This document shows, in pieces, positions 13,682 through 18,680 of a stretch of 18,680 nucleotides of DNA; positions within the stretch are counted from its first letter, which is position 1; every line of letters starts with the position of its first letter. This DNA comes from Propionibacteriales bacterium (lineage in GTDB: Bacteria; Actinomycetota; Actinomycetes; Propionibacteriales; Propionibacteriaceae). The DNA lies in the NCBI GenBank assembly GCA_017882655.1, contig JADGPB010000005.1, forward strand, positions 1 to 18,680. Direction: 5' to 3'. Under the pieces are notes generated by a model that was not told the origin of the DNA, did no database searches, and saw only the letters and a list, made by a program, of their open reading frames with translations. The translations under genes were made by a program, and so were the position numbers.

Positions 13682-14476
13682 CTAGCGGGCGTCGAAGCGC
13701 TGCCAGGAAGGTTTCTCCGCGTAGGTCTGTACGTAGTAGTCGCGGAGCTCGAGGTTGGCCGCCGCGGCACCGTCGATGACGACCGTGGCGTGCGGGTGAA
13801 GCTGGAGGACCGAACCGGGCCACCGCGCGGTGACGGGACCCTCGACGAGGGCCGCGATCGCTTCGGCCTTGTGATCGCCTTGGGCGACCAGGACGACCTC
13901 GCGCGCGGCCATGATCGTGCCGAGGCCCTGCGTGAGGCAGTGGTGCGGCACGTCGTCGATCGATGCGAAGAAGCGGGCGTTGTCCTGCCGGGTGGTCATC
14001 GTGAGCGTCTTGATCCTGGTGCGGGAGGCCAGCGACGAGGTCGGCTCGTTGAAGCCGATGTGCCCGTTGCTGCCGATCCCAAGGATCTGGACGTCGACGC
14101 CACCGGCATCGACGATCGCCTGCTCGTAGTCCTTCACCGCCTGCTCGATGTCGTCAGCGAACCCGTTCGGCGTGTGGACGAAGGCAGGGTTCATGCGGAG
14201 AGGCTCCGTGACGGTTTGCCGGATGACCTCCGCGTACGACTCCGGATGCCCGGGCGGCAACCCCACGTACTCGTCGAGCGCGAACGCCGACGCCTGTGAC
14301 ATGTCCAGTCGTCCGTCCTTGACCCGCTGAGCCAGGCTCTCGTACAACGCGACAGGGGAGGACCCCGTCGCTACGCCGATGACCACGTTCGGTCCGACGT
14401 CTCGGCACACCCTCGAAACTTTCGCTGCTGCTACTTCAGCGACCTCGTCTGCGGTCCGACACACGATGACTTCCAC
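13682..14476 (-). CDS. nagB: Glucosamine-6-phosphate deaminase
   Basis: Converts glucosamine-6-phosphate to fructose-6-phosphate and ammonia, the last step of amino-sugar catabolism, in the cytoplasm. From GTG 14476 it has 264 residues, normal for the family. It shows the phosphate-binding ATGSSP (36-41), general base D68 in LDEYVGLP, and GSNGHIGFNEP with N137, H139 and E144. Asn replaces the Asp of the E. coli enzyme, as I recall for Bacillus-type NagB. SSLASRTRIKTLT is also present. The GTG has AGGAG 4 nt upstream. The longer frame to 14611 adds about 45 residues unlike the family and is rejected. It is divergent from the PQ-loop gene. No nagA or PTS gene lies next to it in this window. Confidence 0.94.
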   Translation of the reverse strand: MEVIVCRTADEVAEVAAAKVSRVCRDVGPNVVIGVATGSSPVALYESLAQRVKDGRLDMSQASAFALDEYVGLPPGHPESYAEVIRQTVTEPLRMNPAFVHTPNGFADDIEQAVKDYEQAIVDAGGVDVQILGIGSNGHIGFNEPTSSLASRTRIKTLTMTTRQDNARFFASIDDVPHHCLTQGLGTIMAAREVVLVAQGDHKAEAIAALVEGPVTARWPGSVLQLHPHATVVIDGAAAANLELRDYYVQTYAEKPSWQRFDAR

Positions 14477-14535
14477 GGCGCTCCTGGGTTCGACGACGTA
14501 CCCATTCGTACTCGGGAGGGGCGAAGTGCACAAAC

Positions 14536-14592
14536 GGTTCTCCCAGGTGGCGGCGCAGTGGTACCAAGTCGTTACGACACCTGATGAGAACC
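14536..14592. repeat. Long inverted repeat with bulge, 28-nt loop
   Basis: The left arm GGTTCTC-C-CAGGTG (14536-14549) pairs with the right arm CACCTG-AT-GAGAACC (14578-14592). This gives 13 base pairs interrupted by a small internal loop. The 28-nt loop contains the 8-bp palindrome TGGTACCA. If transcribed toward nagB it would be a leader RNA hairpin; as DNA it could be a split operator. Confidence 0.4.
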
Positions 14593-14643
14593 CTCCGTTG
14601 AAACGATGCACTCTCCTCGGCCGGGGAGTAGCGTTCCACCACG

Positions 14644-14667
14644 GGTCACGTTCATGAGAACGTGACC
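14644..14667. promoter_or_regulatory. 24-bp perfect inverted repeat, operator candidate
   Basis: Arms GGTCACGTTC and GAACGTGACC flank a 4-bp centre ATGA. All ten pairs match and G-T wobble extends it one further. It lies 66 bp before the PQ-loop ATG and 168 bp before the nagB start. Both genes point away from it and no T-tract follows, so an operator is more likely than a terminator. Confidence 0.5.
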
Positions 14668-14732
14668 TCAGTACCGGGCAGAGCGGCCCGTATTGACTGT
14701 CCGTTACGAGTTCGAAGGGGCCGTTCGAGGCT

Positions 14733-15383
14733 ATGCCGCCCGCTACTGCTGTTCACCTTGCCATGATCGTCGGCTGGATCGCCGCCGGTCTTTCCTGCTT
14801 CATCTCAGCGCCTCAGCTGGTACGCATCCTGCGCGCCGGCACCACGTCGGGCGTCTCTGTCCTCTCCTGGCAGCTGGCCCTCGGAGGCAACCTCACCTGG
14901 GGCCTGTACGGGATCACCCACGGGAACCTGAACCAGTGGCTCCCCAACATCCTGCTGGTCGCGATCACCCTGACGATCCTGTACCTGTTCCACAGTCATG
15001 TGGGTACGCCGTGGGTGGCGCTCCTTGCGCCAGGCCTCATCATCGGCGCGACGACCACGACGCTCGACCACGCGGTGGGCACCATCGCATACTCGATCGC
15101 GGCGTTCCTCCCCGCAGCGATCTCGCTCGTCTCCCAGCTCAAGGTGACCGCGACGAGCGTGGACGTCCGCGGCCTGTCTGTCGGCAACCAGTGGATCCTG
15201 CTCGTGAACCAGTCCACCTGGCTGCTGTGGGCGGCCCTCATCGACGAGCGCTCGGTGCTCCTGGTGGGCTCCGCGTCGCTGGTGCTCATCGTGGCGAACC
15301 TGTCGATGGCCCTGCTGCGCAAGACCGGCACTCTCGGTCCGGTGACCCGTCAGGGCCTGCGCCTGTCGCTCAGTCGTGCCTGA
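14733..15383 (+). CDS. PQ-loop repeat (SWEET/SemiSWEET-like) membrane protein
   Basis: A 216-residue integral membrane protein with about seven hydrophobic helices arranged as two related three-helix units. The first carries a clear PQ-loop, FISAPQLVRILRAG, with P27-Q28. It is followed by GTTSGVSVLSWQLALGGNLTWGLYG, the typical second half of the motif. The second unit repeats the pattern as AAISLVSQLKV (S134-Q135), then VRGLSVGNQWILLVNQSTWLLW, so its Pro is replaced by Ser. Such proteins transport sugars or other small solutes; the substrate is not known here. Divergence from nagB suggests a link with amino-sugar use, which is inference. ATG 14733 has only a poorly spaced GAGG, and ATG 14763 is a possible alternative start. 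Confidence 0.75.
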   Translation: MPPATAVHLAMIVGWIAAGLSCFISAPQLVRILRAGTTSGVSVLSWQLALGGNLTWGLYGITHGNLNQWLPNILLVAITLTILYLFHSHVGTPWVALLAPGLIIGATTTTLDHAVGTIAYSIAAFLPAAISLVSQLKVTATSVDVRGLSVGNQWILLVNQSTWLLWAALIDERSVLLVGSASLVLIVANLSMALLRKTGTLGPVTRQGLRLSLSRA

Positions 15384-15394
15384 TCAGCTGAGCG
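15367..15394. terminator. Hairpin over the abutting PQ-loop / hydrolase stops
   Basis: Seven-base arms CGCTCAG (15367-15373) and CTGAGCG (15388-15394) enclose 14 nt containing the palindrome CTGATCAG. That palindrome spans the two adjacent stop codons (TGA 15381-15383 and TCA 15384-15386). It is a plausible bidirectional terminator without a T-tract. Confidence 0.3.
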
Positions 15395-16148
15395 GCCACC
15401 CGAGCCCGTCGAGCCACTCCAGCGCCAGCTCGGTCCATTGGGCGACCTCCGGGTTGTCCTCGGCGAGGCCCAGCCCGTGCTCGCCTGAAGCGAAGATGTG
15501 TCCCTCGTGAAGGACGCCCGCCACTCCCAACGACAGCAGCATCGTCGTGGTGTGCAGGACGGTGACGACGTCATCGTCGCTGGTCGTCCACACGAACACC
15601 GGGGGAGTCGGGTCGCCCTCCTTCGGTGAGGTGACCCGTGTGCAGGGCGACAGCTCGCTTCGCTGCTCCTCGGACGCGTCACCACCCAGCAGTCGCTCGG
15701 CCACACCCGCGTCGAGGTTCGGGATCCTGCCGAAGAACGCGTCTCGGAGCTCGGTGACCGGATAGCAGAGGATCGCCGCGTCCGGTCGGCCGGCGAACGT
15801 CCACCGCTGCGTACCTGTGATGTTCTCGCTGTCGGTGGCGAGAAGGGCCGCAAGGTGGCCTCCGGACGAGAAGCCGATGACCCCGACGTGATCGCGAAGG
15901 ACGTTGAGGTCGGTCTCTCCCTCTCGGAGCATCGTGAGGGCCTCACGCGCGTCGTGCAGGGGGCGTGGGAAGCAGCCCTCGCCGACCCCGTACCTCACGA
16001 CCATGGCGTGGATGCCATGGCTGGTGAGCCACTCGGCAACCGGCGCGCCCTCGATCTCCTCATGTTCCAAGTAGCCGCCGCCCGGGAGAACGATGAACGC
16101 CGGCGCGGGGCCGGGACCCGCTGAGTATGTGGTGCAGTCGATCGCCAT
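15384..16148 (-). CDS. Alpha/beta hydrolase (BD-FAE / acetylesterase-like)
   Basis: A 254-residue cytoplasmic hydrolase resembling small carbohydrate esterases and lipases of the esterase-D/BD-FAE group. The oxyanion-hole segment is FIVLPGGGYLEHEE (18-31), the nucleophile Ser94 sits in GFSSGG (92-97), and a late acidic run (TSDDD) and GEHGLGLA supply the likely Asp and His. No signal peptide is seen. ATG 16148 is preferred because GGGAGG lies 8 nt upstream. An earlier in-frame GTG at 16178 would overlap the argS stop as GTGA but has no ribosome site. The substrate is unknown; a sugar acetyl ester is a guess from family resemblance. It is the last gene of the minus-strand run after argS. Confidence 0.8.
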   Translation of the reverse strand: MAIDCTTYSAGPGPAPAFIVLPGGGYLEHEEIEGAPVAEWLTSHGIHAMVVRYGVGEGCFPRPLHDAREALTMLREGETDLNVLRDHVGVIGFSSGGHLAALLATDSENITGTQRWTFAGRPDAAILCYPVTELRDAFFGRIPNLDAGVAERLLGGDASEEQRSELSPCTRVTSPKEGDPTPPVFVWTTSDDDVVTVLHTTTMLLSLGVAGVLHEGHIFASGEHGLGLAEDNPEVAQWTELALEWLDGLGWPLS

Positions 16149-16174
16149 GCGCCCATCCTCCCGTACGGGATCGG

Positions 16175-17815
16175 TCACATGTGGTCAGGCGCTTCGATGC
16201 CGAGCAGTCCGAGGCCCCTCGAGAGCACGCGCCGAACAGCCGAGCAGAGGCCGAGCCGGGACGTACGGACGTCACCTTCGGCCGTCAGGACGGGGCACAC
16301 CTCGTAGAACACGCTCAAGGCGGTGGCGAGCTCGAACAGGTACGTACAGAGCTTGTGGGGCTGCAGATCCTCGGCCACGCCCGAGACGACCTCGCCGAAC
16401 CGGCTCAGCAGCAGCGCCAGATTGTGCTCGGGCGTCTCGTTGAGGACGGTGATCGTCTCCCACGCAATCCCTTCCGCCTCGGCCTTGGCGAGGATGCGGG
16501 TGACGCGGGCGTGGGCGTACTGGAGGTACGGACCGGTGTCGCCCGAGGTCTGCGTCATCCGCTCGGCGTCGAAGACGTAGTCCTTCTGGAGCTGGTTCGA
16601 CAGGTCGGCGTACTTCACGGCCGCCACGGCGATCGGCCGTGAGACGTGCTCCTCGGCGCGGTCGAGGAGGTCGTCCAGATGTGCCGCGCCGCCCTTGCGG
16701 GTGGAGAACGGCTTGCCGTCGGTGCCCAGCACCATCCCGTACCCGACGTGCTCGGCGGTCACGGACTTGGGAAGGTAGCCGGCCATGCGGGCCACCTCGA
16801 AGACGAGCAGGAAGTGCTGGTGCTGCCGTGCATCGGTGACGTAGACGAGGCGATCCGCGTGGAGAGTGTTGACCCGGTACGAGATGGCGGCGACATCGGT
16901 GACGTCGTAGCCGTACCCGCCGTGCCGGTTGCGGAGGATGGCTGGAGCGTCGAAGCCCTCGACGAACACGACCAGCGCACCGTCGTCGACGACCGCGATG
17001 CCGCGGGACTCGAGGTCTTCGCAGATCGGAGCGAGCATGTCGTTGTACATGGACTCGCCGGCCAGGTCGTCATCGGTCAACAGGACGCCGAGTCGGTCGT
17101 ACGTGGCGTTGAAGCCGACCTTCGAGATGTCGATGAGCTGCTGCCAGAGTGCGTTGGTCTCCGTATCGCCCGCCTGGAGGGCAACCACGCGTGCGCGCGA
17201 CCGATCCGCGAACGCCTCGTCGGCGGTCAGGTGGGCGTTGGCTCGCAGGTACAGCTCCTCGAGACCGGCGAGGTCGAGCCCAGTCAGGTCCAGGTCCTCT
17301 TCGAGGACCTGTTCGATGAGCATGCCGAACTGCCGACCCCAGTCGCCGATGTGGTTCTGGGCGATGACGGTGTTGCCGGTCGCGTCGAGAACCCGGTGGA
17401 AGCAGTCGCCGATGATCGTCGTACGGAGGTGGCCGACGTGCATGAGCTTGGCGACGTTGGGGGAGCTGTAGTCGATGACGATCCGTCCGGGATCCTCGGC
17501 GACGTCGATGCCGGCCGCCGGATCGTGGAGAACGTCGTTGGCCACGCCCGCCAGGACATCGGCACGGACACGGATGTTGATGAAGCCCGGCCCGGCGATC
17601 TCCAGCGGCTCGCACAGATCCGCGACGTCGATGCGCGCGACGAGTTCCGCGGCGACCTCGCGCGGCGGACGCCCCTGATCCTTGGCAAGCCGGAGGGCGG
17701 CATTCGACTGGAAGTGGCCGAACTGAGGCTTGGTCGCGGGCCGCAGCTCCGGGTCGGTCCCCGCGGCGGCCTCGAAGCGTTCCGTGAGTTTCCCGATCAG
17801 CGACAGCACCGCCAC
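16175..17815 (-). CDS. argS: Arginyl-tRNA synthetase
   Basis: Charges tRNA-Arg in the cytoplasm. It has 546 residues: the N-terminal Add1 tRNA-contact domain with FGHFQSNAALRLAK (32-45), the class I signature HVGH (126-129) in SSPNVAKLMHVGHLRTT, NHIGDWGRQFGMLIEQ, then FSTRK (370-374) at the KMSKS position, and a C-terminal helical anticodon-binding domain (SGDTGPYLQYAHARV onward). The sequence is of the E. coli/Streptomyces type rather than the form seen in Mycobacterium tuberculosis. The start is GTG 17815 with a weak GGA upstream. An out-of-frame ATG overlaps it, so the exact start is less certain. The canonical KMSK is degenerate, as is common in this ArgRS type. Confidence 0.94.
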   Translation of the reverse strand: MAVLSLIGKLTERFEAAAGTDPELRPATKPQFGHFQSNAALRLAKDQGRPPREVAAELVARIDVADLCEPLEIAGPGFINIRVRADVLAGVANDVLHDPAAGIDVAEDPGRIVIDYSSPNVAKLMHVGHLRTTIIGDCFHRVLDATGNTVIAQNHIGDWGRQFGMLIEQVLEEDLDLTGLDLAGLEELYLRANAHLTADEAFADRSRARVVALQAGDTETNALWQQLIDISKVGFNATYDRLGVLLTDDDLAGESMYNDMLAPICEDLESRGIAVVDDGALVVFVEGFDAPAILRNRHGGYGYDVTDVAAISYRVNTLHADRLVYVTDARQHQHFLLVFEVARMAGYLPKSVTAEHVGYGMVLGTDGKPFSTRKGGAAHLDDLLDRAEEHVSRPIAVAAVKYADLSNQLQKDYVFDAERMTQTSGDTGPYLQYAHARVTRILAKAEAEGIAWETITVLNETPEHNLALLLSRFGEVVSGVAEDLQPHKLCTYLFELATALSVFYEVCPVLTAEGDVRTSRLGLCSAVRRVLSRGLGLLGIEAPDHM

Positions 17816-17867
17816 ATCGTTCCACAGGGCGCGTCGGTACGTCCTCGTGGACCCGCTCCGCGGACGC

Positions 17868-18680
17868 TCAGTCGATGGCTCCGTGCGAGTAGGCCCACGC
17901 GGCAGCTTCGCCGCGGCTGCTCACGCCGAGCTTCGCGATGATGTTCGAGACGTGCACGCTCGCCGTTTTCGTGCTGATGACCAGGGCCTGCCCGACCTGC
18001 GAATTCGAGCGGCCCTCGGCCACGAGCCGGAGCACCTCGACCTCACGCGCGGTGAGGCCACCAGGGCGGACGGTGGCCCGGACAGCCAGCGGCCGCAGCT
18101 CGTCGCACCAGCGGACCACGAGTTGTGCCCCGAGGACGCCAGCCTCCGTGCGGGTCCGGGCCAGCAGTTCTGTCGCTCCTCGAGGGTCCTCTGCGTCGGT
18201 GACACGCGCCAGCTCCAACGCCACGACTGCCATGACCGCGACGGGCAGCGCTGGGTCGTCGCGGGATGCGTACGCGTTCGTCCAGGCCTCGCGGGAACCA
18301 TCGAGGTAGGCGCGCAGCACGGGCTCGTACGCAGCGGCGCGCCGGCCCGTACCGGAGCAGGCGCGCTCGAGTTCCGCGGCGTAGCGTGCGCGGTCTCCCG
18401 CCCCGGCCCTCAGCGCCATCCCCGCTGGGACGAGTACAGGGATCCGTTGCGCCGGAGGCACATACGCCCCACCGAGACTCGCTTCGAACTCCGCCCAGGC
18501 GCGCTCAGGGTCACCGCACGCCATGGCCGTCAACGCGCGCGCCGCGCGCGCCGCCATCGTGAGCTGGAGGTCCGGCGAGACCATGCCGAACATCCCGGTG
18601 AGGGTGGCGAGCATGGTCTCGGACTCGTCGATCCGGTCCTGCCAGCACCGGAGCTCGGCGAGCAGCAGGTGGAACTGACG
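17868..18680 (-). CDS. LuxR-family transcriptional regulator, C-terminal part (5' end outside window)
   Basis: The frame stays open to the window edge, so the N-terminus is missing. What is visible is a long Ala-rich helical region, probably TPR-like repeats of a large LuxR/MalT-type regulator. It is followed by a C-terminal LuxR/FixJ helix-turn-helix: LTAREVEVLRLVAEGRSNSQ, then VISTKTASVHVSNIIAKLGV, ending RGEAAAWAYSHGAID. Proteins of this shape often have an N-terminal ATPase domain, which cannot be checked here. The ATG at 18614 is internal and is not proposed as the start. It precedes argS by 52 nt on the same strand. Its target genes are unknown. Confidence 0.88.
   Translation of the reverse strand, partial: RQFHLLLAELRCWQDRIDESETMLATLTGMFGMVSPDLQLTMAARAARALTAMACGDPERAWAEFEASLGGAYVPPAQRIPVLVPAGMALRAGAGDRARYAAELERACSGTGRRAAAYEPVLRAYLDGSREAWTNAYASRDDPALPVAVMAVVALELARVTDAEDPRGATELLARTRTEAGVLGAQLVVRWCDELRPLAVRATVRPGGLTAREVEVLRLVAEGRSNSQVGQALVISTKTASVHVSNIIAKLGVSSRGEAAAWAYSHGAID

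Larger units (their letters stand above)
14477..14732. promoter_or_regulatory. nagB / PQ-loop divergent intergenic region
   Basis: This 256-bp gap holds several dyads. They are: a long stem-forming pair at 14536-14592 (entered separately), TGGTACCA at 14559-14566, GTCGT-T-ACGAC at 14569-14579, an almost perfect 16-bp palindrome CTCCTCGGCCGGGGAG at 14613-14628, and a 24-bp inverted repeat at 14644-14667 (entered separately). A TTGACT hexamer at 14693-14698 could be a plus-strand -35 box, but no matching -10 was found. The gap probably carries the promoters and operators of both flanking genes. Confidence 0.55.

Noticed and set aside
12310..13770. Long minus-strand frame of 486 codons opposite lpd
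   Set aside because: It is the shadow of a clear dihydrolipoamide dehydrogenase gene in high-GC DNA. Its product is Asp/Arg/His-rich low-complexity sequence without family motifs.
14555..14570. Possible DasR-type operator around TGGTACCA upstream of nagB
   Set aside because: The half-sites TGGT and ACCA are present but lack the 4-bp spacer of the known DasR consensus, so the match is not good enough to call.
14477..14611. N-terminal extension of NagB from 14611
   Set aside because: Adds 45 residues absent from the family, while GTG 14476 has AGGAG just upstream and gives the normal length.
16149..16178. GTG start of the hydrolase overlapping the argS stop (GTGA)
   Set aside because: No ribosome site precedes it, whereas ATG 16148 has GGGAGG at good spacing. 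Coupling remains possible but is less supported.
16646..17941. Plus-strand frame of 431 codons opposite argS
   Set aside because: Val/Asp/Glu-rich mirror of argS without any domain.
1..18680. Mobile element, prophage, CRISPR array, tRNA or rRNA gene
   Set aside because: No transposase, integrase, spaced identical repeats, cloverleaf ending in CCA-like context or rRNA-like sequence was recognised on either strand.

Overview
The window is a high-GC stretch (roughly two thirds G+C by eye) of a typical actinobacterial chromosome, not a mobile or accessory island. The case for Actinomycetota rests on RbpA, an lnt-ppm1-fxsA / rbpA neighbourhood like the mycobacterial Rv2050-Rv2053c region, frequent GTG starts, and several genes that look leaderless, with a TANNNT box 6-7 nt before the start codon. 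I cannot name the genus. A Propionibacteriales-like organism is a guess.

Layout. 1-1358 (+): the 3' part of metX and all of metW, overlapping by ATGA. 2275-1361 (-): an orphan betaine/choline-type substrate-binding lipoprotein, lying behind a stand-alone 5'-3' exonuclease (3316-2366, -). 3355-6309 (+): lnt, ppm1 and fxsA, a lipoprotein N-acylation / polyprenol-phosphate-mannose / membrane operon that runs divergently from the exonuclease. 9633-6319 (-): dienelactone-hydrolase-like enzyme, glycerophosphodiester phosphodiesterase, Atg22-like MFS transporter and rbpA, the last converging on fxsA over a shared hairpin. 9735-10589 (+): pyridoxal kinase. 12111-10591 (-): an unusual protein joining an XRE-type helix-turn-helix to a MurA-like enolpyruvyl transferase. 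12235-13632 (+): dihydrolipoamide dehydrogenase, divergent from it. 14476-13682 (-): nagB. 14733-15383 (+): a PQ-loop (SWEET-like) membrane protein divergent from nagB. 18680-15384 (-): a truncated LuxR-type regulator, argS and an alpha/beta hydrolase.

Most genes are housekeeping: methionine, cell envelope, RNA polymerase, amino sugar, B6 and translation. The part most worth following is the XRE-MurA fusion. Its DNA-binding domain is joined to an enzyme domain that keeps the main MurA catalytic residues but differs at part of the UDP-GlcNAc-contacting loop. A palindromic cluster of three half-sites lies on its own predicted leaderless promoter, which suggests a substrate-sensing, autoregulated cell-wall enzyme or regulator. 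The nagB/PQ-loop divergent region is also unusually rich in inverted repeats. No rRNA, tRNA, CRISPR array, insertion sequence or phage gene was seen.
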